DNA from: Trebonia sp963771985
Lineage (GTDB): Bacteria; Actinomycetota; Actinomycetes; Streptosporangiales; Streptosporangiaceae
Reading direction: 5' to 3'
Length of the DNA: 64,000 bases
Assembly (NCBI GenBank): GCA_963771985.1
Contig: CAVYVO010000014.1
Coordinates: 434,001-498,000 of the forward strand
Shown here: positions 16,831 to 24,448 of the stretch, piece after piece
Numbering within the stretch: position 1 is the first letter of the stretch
How the letters are laid out: each line of letters starts with the position of its first letter
The notes under the pieces: model-generated
Database searches by the model: none
What the model saw: the letters and a program-made list of their open reading frames with translations, nothing else
Told to the model about the DNA's origin: nothing
Program-made: the position numbers and the translations under genes

Positions 16831-17334
16831 CTAATGTCGCGACTGGCTGTCTTTCACCTGACCGCAGCGGATCGAGCGCAGCAGGAGCGCGGTGTCAAGC
16901 GCCGCCACGACTGCCTCCCATCCCTTGTCCTCGCGGCTGTCCGGGAGGCCGCAGCGATCACGGGCCTCCTCGACCGTGTTACACGTTAGCACGCCGTTAC
17001 CGACCGGGGTTCCCGCGTCGAGGGCCACTCGGGTCAGCCCGGCGGTCACCGCGTCGCAGACGTACTCGAAATGCGGCGTCCCGCCGCGGATCACCGCGCC
17101 CAGGCAGACCACGGCATCGTAGTGCCTGGCCAGTTCCTGCGCCACGACGGGGAGCTCGACCGCGCCGGCCACCCGCACCACGAGCAGGTCCTCGACACCG
17201 CAGGCCTTGGCCGCCGCGGCCGCCCGGTCCACCAGGGAATCGGTGATCTCGGCGTGCCACCGGGTGCCGGCGATCGCGACCGCCAGATCAGCGGCGTCCA
17301 CAGTGCCTAGCTGCGCGCGCCCTTCGCCACTCAT
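16831..17334 (-). CDS. ribH: 6,7-dimethyl-8-ribityllumazine synthase
   Basis: 167 residues. Condenses 3,4-dihydroxy-2-butanone 4-phosphate with the ribityl pyrimidine, the step before riboflavin synthase. Signature GAVIRGGTPHFEYVCDAV, VAGAVELPVVAQ, and the C-terminal NGVLTCNTVEEARDR. ATG at 17334 overlaps the ribBA stop by ATGA. Third gene of the riboswitch-controlled rib operon. Confidence 0.96.
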   Translation of the reverse strand: MSGEGRAQLGTVDAADLAVAIAGTRWHAEITDSLVDRAAAAAKACGVEDLLVVRVAGAVELPVVAQELARHYDAVVCLGAVIRGGTPHFEYVCDAVTAGLTRVALDAGTPVGNGVLTCNTVEEARDRCGLPDSREDKGWEAVVAALDTALLLRSIRCGQVKDSQSRH

Positions 17335-18723
17335 ACCGCTTGCTCTCCGGTGACGGGAACGATCGTATTGGCGGGAACCACGCGTCCGTTCGGGCTCTGC
17401 TGGCCCGGGGGGACGACCCCCCGGAACCCCCCGTCAGAAAAGAGAGGGCTCTCGATCTGATGACCGAGGCGGTCTCGCTTGGCCGTCAGGTACCGCAGGT
17501 TGTGCGGCGTGGTCAGCGGGGGCAGCGGGATGCGGGTCACGCCGAAGCCGCGCTCGGCCAGCGCGCCCACCTTGGCGGGGTTGTTGGTCAGCAGCCGAAC
17601 CGAGCGCACCGCGAGGTCGGCGAGCAGCTGAGCCGCCACCGAGTATTCCCGGGCGTCCACCGGCAGGCCGAGCTCGAGGTTCGCGTCGACGGTGTCGGCG
17701 CCGGCGTCCTGCAGCTCGTAGGCCTGCAGCTTGCTGAGCAGCCCGATGCCGCGGCCCTCGTGACCGCGCAGGTAGAGCACCACGCCGCGGCCGCGCTCGG
17801 CGATCTTGGCCATCGCGGCGTTCGAGCTGGGCGCCGCAGTCGCAGCGCTGGGACCCGAAGACGTCGCCGGTGAGGCATTCGGAGTGCACGCGGGTCAGCA
17901 CGTCCTCGCCGTCACCGAGGTCGCCGAGGACGAGCGCGAGGTGTTCGGCGCCGTCGATATCGCTGCGGTACCCGTAGGCGAGCCAGCGGCCGTAGGAGTT
18001 CGGGATCTGGGTACCCGCGACGCGGGTGACCAGCCGCTCGGTGCGGCGGCGGTGGTCGATGAGCTGCTCGATCGAGATGAGCGCGAGGCCGTGGGAGTCC
18101 GCGAATTCCCGCAGGGCCGGCAGGCGCATCATCGTGCCGTCGTCGTTGACGATCTCGCACACCACCCCGGACGGCGGCAGCCCGGCGAGCCTGGCCAGGT
18201 CCACGGCGGCCTCGGTGTGCCCGCGCCTGCGCAGCACCCCGCCCTCGGCGTAGCGGAGCGGGAACACGTGCCCGGGGCGCACCAGATCGTCGTGGCTGGT
18301 CGACGGGCTGGCGAGCAGCTGTATCGTCCTGGCGCGGTCGGCCGCGGAGATGCCGGTGGTGATGCCGTCCCGCGCGTCCACGCTGAGCGTGAACGCGGTG
18401 CCATGGTGCTCTTGGTTCTGGCTGGCCATCTGCGGCAGGAAGAGCCGGTCAAGGTCCGCTCCGAGCATCGGGACGCAGATCAGCCCCCTGGCGTGGCGGA
18501 TCGTGAAGGCGAGCAGCTCGGGGGTGGCCTTGGCCGCGGCGAAGACGAGATCGCCCTCGTTCTCCCGGTCGGCGTCGTCCACGACCACGACCGGGCGGCC
18601 GGCCGCGATGTCCTCGATCGCGCGGGTGATGTCGTCCAGCGGGACGGTGCTGTCGGCCGCGGCCGTCTCAGTCGTCTCAGTCGTCTCGGCCCTCGCGGCC
18701 GTGTCGGCGGTTTGCGCGGTCAC
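17331..18723 (-). CDS. ribBA: Bifunctional DHBP synthase / GTP cyclohydrolase II, frameshifted near 17824
   Basis: The N-terminal half (about 1-225) is RibB: DDADRENEGDL, RHARGLICVPM and RPGHVFPLRYAEGGVL. The C-terminal half is RibA: VLTRVHSECLTGDVFGSQRCDCG carries the zinc Cys residues, and GVVLYLRGHEGRGIGL and RLLTNNPAKVG follow. The reading frame breaks between QRCDCGAQL and MAKIAE: CAGCTCGAACGCCGCGATG has one base too many for the expected QLxAAMAKIAE. Both halves are otherwise intact and the pathway is essential, so a sequencing error is likely. GTG at 18723 overlaps the ribE stop. The C-terminus has an unusual tail containing GGFRGVVPPGQQSP from an inserted GC palindrome. Confidence 0.88.
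17394..17437. repeat. GC-palindrome insertion inside ribBA
   Basis: On the coding strand GGGGGGTCGTCCCCCC is followed by GGGCCAGCAGAGC. The same palindrome plus tail occurs in coaBC (same orientation relative to coding), in ribE (opposite orientation) and, diverged, in the SseB-family gene. It adds Gly/Pro/Val-rich residues near the RibA C-terminus. Confidence 0.75.
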
Positions 18724-19412
18724 CTGGCGCCTCCGATCAGCTTCTCCACGTACTTTGCGATCACGTCGACCTCCAGGTTGACCGTCTCGCCCGGCTGCTT
18801 GAAGCCGAGCGTGGTGCGCTTGAGCGTCTCGGGGATGAGGCTTACCTCGAACCAGTCACCGTGCTCTTCTGTGAGTTCCTCTGGGGGGGTCGTCCCCTCG
18901 GGACCGGGCGAGCAGAGCGCGGACACCGTGAGGCTGATGCCGTCGACGGTGATCGAGCCTTTGTGCACGACGTACCTGGCGACGCCCGGTGGCAGGGAGA
19001 TGCGGACGACTTCCCAGTGCTCTCGCGGTTCGCGGCGGATGATCGTGGCGGTGTCGTCGACGTGTCCCTGGACGAGGTGGCCGCCGAGGCGGTCTTCGAG
19101 GCGGACCGAGCGCTCAAGGTTGACCTTCGTGCCGACGGCGACGCCGGCGAGGCTGGACCGTTTGAGGGTCTCGCCCATGACGTCGGCGGTGAAGCCGCGC
19201 GGCGGCGGCGGCACGGCGCTTTGGGCGCCGACGGAGCTCGGCGAGCCGGCTATGAGCCCTGTGACGGTCAGGCAGACGCCGTTGACCGCGATGGAGTCGC
19301 CGGGACGGGCGTCCTGGGTGACTGTGGCGCTGCGGATGCAGATCCGGGCCGAATCGCCCTCGTGCTGTACCGTCTCGACCTCGCCGAGGTCCTCCACGAT
19401 GCCGGTGAACAT
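18720..19412 (-). CDS. ribE: Riboflavin synthase, alpha chain
   Basis: 230 residues in two similar lumazine-binding barrels. MFTGIVEDLGEVE starts the first; SIAVNGVCLTVTG, VNLERSVRLEDRLGGHLVQGHVD and SITVDGISLTVSAL are canonical. Dismutates two 6,7-dimethyl-8-ribityllumazine to riboflavin. ATG at 19412 follows GGAGG at 6 nt. Two loops are longer than usual: about 15 residues after TVTGLIAG in the first barrel, and about 17 after TVSAL in the second (CSPGPEGTTPPEE...) that come from a GC-palindrome insertion. First gene after the FMN riboswitch. Confidence 0.95.
   Translation of the reverse strand: MFTGIVEDLGEVETVQHEGDSARICIRSATVTQDARPGDSIAVNGVCLTVTGLIAGSPSSVGAQSAVPPPPRGFTADVMGETLKRSSLAGVAVGTKVNLERSVRLEDRLGGHLVQGHVDDTATIIRREPREHWEVVRISLPPGVARYVVHKGSITVDGISLTVSALCSPGPEGTTPPEELTEEHGDWFEVSLIPETLKRTTLGFKQPGETVNLEVDVIAKYVEKLIGGAR
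18876..18918. repeat. GC-palindrome insertion inside ribE
   Basis: On the plus strand GGGGGGGTCGTCCCC is followed by CGGGCGAGCAGAGC, antisense to ribE. It matches the ribBA and coaBC insertions in the opposite orientation, yet keeps the ribE reading frame open. Confidence 0.75.
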
Positions 19413-19548
19413 CCGCGTCCTCCTCCGGTCCGTGGCTCCGGGGGACGCGGCCCCGGCCACGATGCCCGTGCCCTCGCGGCCGCTGCCTCGCGCTATCGCG
19501 CGGTGCGTTACCGCCGGGCACGGCCAGCCTGGACCGGCCGCGCGCGTG

Positions 19549-19667
19549 CTGCCTCCCATCCGGACTTTAACCGTCGGTCCCGGAATTCCACCGGGTCAGC
19601 CGGCCGCGGATGCGGCTGGGTCGCGGACTTTCACCGCCGGTTCGGAGTTTCACCGACCCCGGAGCAC
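19549..19667 (-). promoter_or_regulatory. FMN riboswitch (RFN element)
   Basis: On the minus strand the conserved blocks appear in order: GCTCCGGGGTCGGTGAAACT, CCGGCGGTGAAAGTCCGCGA, then GACCCGGTGGAATTCCGGGA, CCGACGGTTAAAGTCCGGAT and GGGAGG. These match the RFN consensus, which binds FMN and lowers expression of riboflavin genes. It ends about 136 nt before the ribE start, leaving room for the expression platform. Confidence 0.96.
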
Positions 19668-19730
19668 GCTTGCTCTATGGCAACTAGTCTGCCACACGAG
19701 CTATTCCCGCTTCAGCCCCGGTCCGCCGAT

Positions 19731-19784
19731 GTGCCGATCGCGCAATCGACCCACTCTTTCCGGGCCCGATCGCGTAATCGGCAC
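19731..19784. repeat. Nested-palindrome repeat, two-arm element (site D)
   Basis: Left arm GTGCCGATCGCGCAATCG plus ACCCACTCT, right arm CCGATCGCGTAATCGGCAC. The arms are inverted copies and each is close to palindromic. Lies just upstream of the FMN riboswitch and downstream of sthA. Confidence 0.85.
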
Positions 19785-19832
19785 GCTGGCTTCGGGGGGG
19801 GCCGCGGCGCGGGCTCTCCTGTCCGCAGGCGG

Positions 19833-21236
19833 TCAGCCGGACATCCGGGTGACCGCGCGCATCTTGTTGGTCGCGTCCAGGGCGGCCACCTTGTAGGACT
19901 CGGCGAGCGTCGGGTAGTTGAAGACCGCGTCCACAAGGTAGTCCACCGTGCCGCCGCAGCCCATCACGGCCTGGCCGATGTGGATCAGCTCGGTGGCACC
20001 CGTGCCGAACACGTGCACGCCGAGCAGCTTGCGGTCCTCGGGTGAGACGAGCAGCTTGAGCACTCCGTAGGAGTCGCCGACGATCTGTCCGCGGGCGAGC
20101 TCGCGGTAGCGGGAGACACCGACCTCGAACGGCACGCAGGCGTCGGTGAGCTGATCCTCGGTCCGGCCGACGAAGCTGATCTCCGGGATGCTGTAGATCC
20201 CGATCGGCTGCGGCACGTGCCCGGCGCTGGCCGGCTCGCCGAAGGCGTGGTGCGCGGCGAGCCTGCCCTGCTCCATCGACGTCGCCGCCAGGGCGGGGAA
20301 GCCGATGACGTCGCCGACGGCATAGATATGCGGCACGCTCGTGCGGAAGAACTCGTCGACCGTGATCCGGCCGCGCTCGTCCGCGGCCAGCCCGGCCGAC
20401 TCGAGGTTGAGGCCACCGGTCATGCCCTGCCGGCCCGCCGAGTACAGCACGGTGTCGGCCGGGATCTTCTTGCCGCTGCGCAGGTGCGCGATCGCGCCGT
20501 CGGGGTGAGCCTCGACTGAGGCGACCGTCTCGCCGAAGCGGAACGTCACCGCGAGGTCGCGCAGGTGGTACTTGAGGGCCTCGACGACCTCCTCGTCGCA
20601 GAACTCGAGCATGCGGTCGCGCCGCTCGACCACGGTGACCTTGGTGCCGAGGGCGGCGAACATCGAGGCGTACTCGATGCCGATCACACCGGCGCCGGCC
20701 ACCACCATCGAGCGCGGCACCCGTTCGAGGTGGATGATGCCGTCGGAGTCGATGATCGTCTTGTCGTCGAAGGCCACGCTGTCCGGCCGGGCCGGCTTGG
20801 TGCCGGTGGCGATGACGATGTTCTCGGCGCTGACCTTGCGGATCCGGCCGCCGCCATCGTCCACCTCGACCTCGTGCGGCCCGGTGAACCGGGCCATGCC
20901 GGGGATGATCGTGACGCGGTTGCGGGTCAGCTGGCTGCGGACCACATCGTTTTCCCTGATGACCACGTGCGTGGTGCGCGCGGTCAGGTCGGCGATGGTG
21001 ATCTCGTCCTTGACGCGGTAGGACTGCCCGTAGATCTCGCGCTGGTCGACGCCGGTGAGGTAGAGGATGGCCTCGCGAAGCGTCTTGGAGGGAATCGTGC
21101 CGGTGTTGTTGCAGACGCCGCCGAGCATGTCCGGGCGCTCGACCACGGCGACCCGCCGGTCCAGCTTCGCGGCCGCGATCGCCGCCTTCTGCCCGCCTGG
21201 TCCGGAGCCGATCACCAGCAGGTCAAAGTCGTACAC
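19833..21236 (-). CDS. sthA: Soluble pyridine nucleotide transhydrogenase (SthA-type flavoprotein)
   Basis: 467 residues of the pyridine nucleotide-disulfide reductase family. FAD site LLVIGSGPGGQKAA, NAD(P) site VVAGAGVIGIEYASMFAALG, FAD/C-terminal motif IYAVGDVIGFP. The usual redox disulfide CxxxxC is replaced by VCNNTGTIPSKTL with one Cys, which is the known distinguishing feature of SthA. It interconverts NADPH and NADH. GTG at 21236 begins VYDFDLLVIG; no clear ribosome-binding site is visible. Confidence 0.92.
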   Translation of the reverse strand: MYDFDLLVIGSGPGGQKAAIAAAKLDRRVAVVERPDMLGGVCNNTGTIPSKTLREAILYLTGVDQREIYGQSYRVKDEITIADLTARTTHVVIRENDVVRSQLTRNRVTIIPGMARFTGPHEVEVDDGGGRIRKVSAENIVIATGTKPARPDSVAFDDKTIIDSDGIIHLERVPRSMVVAGAGVIGIEYASMFAALGTKVTVVERRDRMLEFCDEEVVEALKYHLRDLAVTFRFGETVASVEAHPDGAIAHLRSGKKIPADTVLYSAGRQGMTGGLNLESAGLAADERGRITVDEFFRTSVPHIYAVGDVIGFPALAATSMEQGRLAAHHAFGEPASAGHVPQPIGIYSIPEISFVGRTEDQLTDACVPFEVGVSRYRELARGQIVGDSYGVLKLLVSPEDRKLLGVHVFGTGATELIHIGQAVMGCGGTVDYLVDAVFNYPTLAESYKVAALDATNKMRAVTRMSG

Positions 21237-21398
21237 ACATATAGTGTGGCCGGCCGGACGGGCGAACAGAAGGCTCGTAACGTACAGTTCATACCGGTTA
21301 GCTCTGCGAAACGGCGAATGCCGGGAAAATTCTGGTCGTTGAAACCGCGCGCGTCCCGGCGCTCGTCTAAGGGGTGTCCGCAGAAACGAGGCACCCAC

Positions 21399-22463
21399 AT
21401 GATCACACTGCTCGCACGGCTCGCACGGCTTGTGCCGAGGCGGTCCCCGGCCGGCCGGGCCGCGCTGCTCGCGTCGGTTCCGCTGGCCGTCCTGGTCACG
21501 CTCGTGGCCGGGTGCGGGACGGTGACCACGCCGCCAGCCAGCGGCGGGTCCGGGCATGGGCAGACCCCCACGGCCGCACCCTCGGCGGCGGGCGGCAGCC
21601 CGGTGCCCACCACGACGGGCGGCCCGGTGACGCCAGGCCAGCCCGCGTGCGCCGGCTGGCCGGCCGGCGTGGCACATGGCCCGCTGCCGGCCTCGTTCGT
21701 TCCCGTGGCGGTCATCCGGTGCGTGGTCAGCTACCAGACGATCCCGGGCAAGGGCCAGTGGGAGGTCGCGACCCTGGAGCGCGCCGACAAGAACCTGGCG
21801 CCGCTCACCACGGCCCTGCGCCGGCCAGCGGAGCAGAACAGGGCGGGCATGCTGTGCCCCGACATCGCCATGATCCCGCCGCAGTTCGTGCTGGTCAGCG
21901 GCAGCGGAAAGATGATCATCCCGCGGCTTCCGCTGAGCGGCTGCGGGCTCGTGCAGCAGCAGGTCCTGACGGTGCTTTCCGCGCTGCCCTGGCAGCGGGT
22001 ATCGGTGCGCCTGGTCTCGCAGATCCAGACTCAGCAGGAGGTGGCGAGCGGCTGCGCGCCGCAGTACCGCGACCCGTTCCTGACGTACGGCTCGCCGCGC
22101 CCGTCGCCGGGCGGCGCGGTGCTGGGCGCGCCGCCGACGGCGCTGCGGATCTGCGTGTACACGTCCGGGGGGCCCGCGAGCACGGCGCAGTTCGTCCGGG
22201 CGGCGACGGTAACGGGCACCGCGGAGAGCCGGCTGCTCGCGGGCCTGTCGGGCGCCGGGCGGGCCAGCCTCTGCACGCTGCCGCACGGGAGGTTCGCCGT
22301 CGTCCGGGGGACCGGCGCATCGCTGATCTACGTGGAACTGGGGGGATGCGACCGGGTGTTCCGCTACGAATCGGGATCAGGCGGCCTGATGGGGCTGGCC
22401 TCAGGCCAGGCGACACCAGGGGCGGTAGCGACCATCGAGTCGCTAACGAATTCCGCTCCGTAA
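21399..22463 (+). CDS. Secreted lipoprotein of unknown function
   Basis: 354 residues. Signal peptide with a basic N-terminus (LARLVPRRSPAGR), a hydrophobic stretch and lipobox LVAGC, cleaved before Cys at about residue 40, then a Pro/Thr/Gly-rich linker. The mature domain has several Cys residues (PACAGW, RCVVSY, LCPDIA, SGCGLV, GCAPQY) that could form disulfides outside the cell. ATG at 21399 is preceded by GAGG. Not recognised as a known family. Divergent from sthA. Confidence 0.8.
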   Translation: MITLLARLARLVPRRSPAGRAALLASVPLAVLVTLVAGCGTVTTPPASGGSGHGQTPTAAPSAAGGSPVPTTTGGPVTPGQPACAGWPAGVAHGPLPASFVPVAVIRCVVSYQTIPGKGQWEVATLERADKNLAPLTTALRRPAEQNRAGMLCPDIAMIPPQFVLVSGSGKMIIPRLPLSGCGLVQQQVLTVLSALPWQRVSVRLVSQIQTQQEVASGCAPQYRDPFLTYGSPRPSPGGAVLGAPPTALRICVYTSGGPASTAQFVRAATVTGTAESRLLAGLSGAGRASLCTLPHGRFAVVRGTGASLIYVELGGCDRVFRYESGSGGLMGLASGQATPGAVATIESLTNSAP

Positions 22464-22505
22464 CCGCGCGGCGGGCGGCGGGCCGGGTTCCGTAACATAC
22501 CGGTC

Positions 22506-23189
22506 ATGGCGGTACGCGCGGTTATCTTCGACTGGGGCGGGACGCTGACCCCCTGGCACACGGTCGACCACGAGGCCCTGTGGCTGCAGGTATGCGCCCT
22601 GCACTTCTCCGACGGGCAGGCGGCGACGATCGCGGCGGCCATCAGGGAGGCGGAGTTCGCGCTGTGGCGGCAGTCAGAGACCGCGCAGCAGAGCGCCACG
22701 CTCGAGCACGTCTTCGCCCGCGCCGGGATCGCCGCGGGCGATGAGTTCCTAGCCACGTACTACCGCACGTGGGAGCCGCACACCTACACCGACCCGGATG
22801 TCGTGCCGCTGCTGCGCGAACTGCGCGACCGGGGCATCAGGATCGGCGTGCTGTCCAACACCATGTGGCCCCGCAGCGCTCATGAGCTGGTGTTCAGCAG
22901 GGATGGAGTGCTCGGCCTGATCGACGGCGCGGTGTACAGCAGCGAGATCCCCTGGACGAAGCCGCACCCGGAGGCCTTCCGCGCCGCGATGGCCGCCGTC
23001 GGGATCACCGACCCGGCATCCTCCGTCTTCGTCGGCGACCGGCCGTACGACGACATCTACGGTGCCAAGCGCCTTGGCATGCGCGGTGTGCTGATCCCGC
23101 ACAGCGAGGTGCCGCCGCACGACGAGGTGGTCCCGGACGCGGTGATCAGCCGCCTCGCCGAACTGCCCGCCTACCTGGACACGTGGTAG
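22506..23189 (+). CDS. HAD-superfamily phosphatase (HAD-IA)
   Basis: 227 residues. Motif I is FDWGGTLT: nucleophile Asp present but the general-acid Asp replaced by Gly, as in a recurrent FDWGGTL subgroup. Motif II GVLSNTMW, motif III Lys in TKPHPEAF, motif IV VFVGDRPYDDIYGA are clear. Probably hydrolyses a small phosphate ester. ATG at 22506 lies 7 nt after TAACAT, consistent with a leaderless transcript. Confidence 0.9.
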   Translation: MAVRAVIFDWGGTLTPWHTVDHEALWLQVCALHFSDGQAATIAAAIREAEFALWRQSETAQQSATLEHVFARAGIAAGDEFLATYYRTWEPHTYTDPDVVPLLRELRDRGIRIGVLSNTMWPRSAHELVFSRDGVLGLIDGAVYSSEIPWTKPHPEAFRAAMAAVGITDPASSVFVGDRPYDDIYGAKRLGMRGVLIPHSEVPPHDEVVPDAVISRLAELPAYLDTW

Positions 23190-23229
23190 CGCCCCCTGGC
23201 AGTGAGCCGCGGCCGGCGCGGACTCTCCG

Positions 23230-23437
23230 GCGGTCAGCCGGTACGCGGCGTCCGTGCTGCACGCGGCCGGCCTGGGCGAACACCGCGTAGCCGGGGTGAG
23301 CCTGGCTGGACCTGTCGCTCATCGAAGGGCCGCTGCGGCTGCTGGACGGCGACTACCCGGACCGGGAGGAGATGCTGGCCATCGTCGGCTACGCCGTCGA
23401 CAGGGCACTAGACGCGGCGGGAACTCACAGAGCCTGA
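23230..23437 (+). pseudogene. Remnant resembling the C-terminal end of a TetR-type regulator
   Basis: The translation AASVLHAAGLGEHRVAGVSLA in one frame continues as LDLSLIEGPLRLLDGDY...VGYAVDRALDAAG in another, ending at TGA 23435-23437. The composition and helix pattern look like a TetR-family C-terminal domain, but the N-terminal helix-turn-helix is missing and the frame is broken. Family assignment is tentative. Confidence 0.4.
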
Positions 23438-23460
23438 GCCCTGGAATCCCGCACCGGCCT

Positions 23461-23653
23461 GGCCCGATCGCGTCCAAGCGCCAGGGGGGGTATCAAAATA
23501 GGATATTTCCGGATTCGACATGCAATTCGTCCCATCAGCACCCTCATGATCGCGAAAATATTTTTTTCGACGAAGACTGTTATCGCTATATGTCGCTAAT
23601 GTTTTCGGGATCATGGAATTCTGGCAGCCAGATACCCCGGTAGGGTATCTAAA
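23461..23653 (+). repeat. Structured AT-rich dispersed repeat type 1, copy 1
   Basis: Reads GGCCCGATCGCG, CCAAG, GGGGGTATCAAA; then exactly 58 nt from GGTATC to TGATCGCGAAAA, and 72 nt on to GATCATGGAA; then a hairpin AGATACCC-CGGT-AGGGTATCT at 23630-23650. ATGATCGCGAAAA pairs with TTTTCGGGATCAT in 12 of 13 positions. The minus strand at 41379-41571 shows the same blocks with the same spacing. No protein is encoded. Much less GC-rich than its surroundings. Confidence 0.85.
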
Positions 23654-23686
23654 CGGAAAAAGGGTTCGAGGTTCTTCTCCCGTAGG

Positions 23687-24130
23687 TCACCATTGATAGG
23701 GCAGGAACTTGCCGTCCAGGGTCACCACCACCCGGTCCCCACCCGGGTCCGGGACGCGCTTGACGTCGAACCGGAAGTTGATGGCGCTCATGATGCCGTC
23801 GCCGAACTCCTCGTGGATCAGCTCCTTGATCGTCGGCCCGTAGACCCGGACGATCTCGTAGAACCGGTAGATCGTCGGGTCGGCCGGCACCGGCGCGTCG
23901 AGCGCGCCGCGGGTGGGCTGGAGCTGCAGGGCGTCCTCGACCTCTTCGCCGAGTTGCAGAGCCTGGACGGCTCTCGCGGCCTGCTCAGGTGTCATCGGCT
24001 GCTGGCCGAGCAGTGCGGACACCGTCCACGCGACCGGCTGCCCCACCGCCTCGGCGAGCTCCGCCCAGCTCAGTTGTAGCCGGAACTTCGCGGCCCGGAC
24101 CGCGTCGGCGGCTTCTTGCTTGGTCACCAT
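23687..24130 (-). CDS. cynS: Cyanate hydratase (cyanase)
   Basis: 147 residues. Decomposes cyanate with bicarbonate to ammonia and carbon dioxide; decameric cytoplasmic enzyme. The N-terminal helix-turn-helix-like part has LSWAELAEAVGQPVAWTVSA. The catalytic Arg and Glu are in YRFYEIVRVYG and the catalytic Ser in FGDGIMSAINF. The end, DRVVVTLDGKFLPYQW, is typical. ATG at 24130 is chosen over an upstream in-frame start because GAGGAGG lies just before it. No cynT carbonic anhydrase is adjacent. Confidence 0.95.
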   Translation of the reverse strand: MVTKQEAADAVRAAKFRLQLSWAELAEAVGQPVAWTVSALLGQQPMTPEQAARAVQALQLGEEVEDALQLQPTRGALDAPVPADPTIYRFYEIVRVYGPTIKELIHEEFGDGIMSAINFRFDVKRVPDPGGDRVVVTLDGKFLPYQW

Positions 24131-24448
24131 GCGCGCTGCTCCTCCTCGGGCCGGCAGACCCGGCCGTAAATTTCTCAAAAAAATCCTAGAAAAGCTGTTG
24201 GTACCGGGCGGGTCCGCTCCTCATACAAGCGGGGGGCCGGCTGGGTCCCGGGCTGACGTCGGGGGCGCGGCCCGGGACCCGCTGACGTCGGGGGCCGGGG
24301 CGCCCGGGCCGGGGGGACGGATGCGTAACAGGGGCACGCGTCCGTCCCGGAGCCCAGTGCGGGCAGGCCAGGCACGACGGAGGCTAGGTATCGATACAAT
24401 GCCGTCTCTTCAGCATCTTTGCAGTAAAAACACCGCTACCGTATCTCC
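24131..24448. other. 318-bp spacer with GC hairpin and direct repeat
   Basis: GGGTCCCGGGC (24243-24253) and GCCCGGGACCC (24270-24280) form an 11-bp stem. GCTGACGTCGGGGGC occurs twice about 28 bp apart. At the right edge TACCGT (24437-24442) is a -10 candidate 6 nt before the sigma-factor start. No gene seen. Confidence 0.55.
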
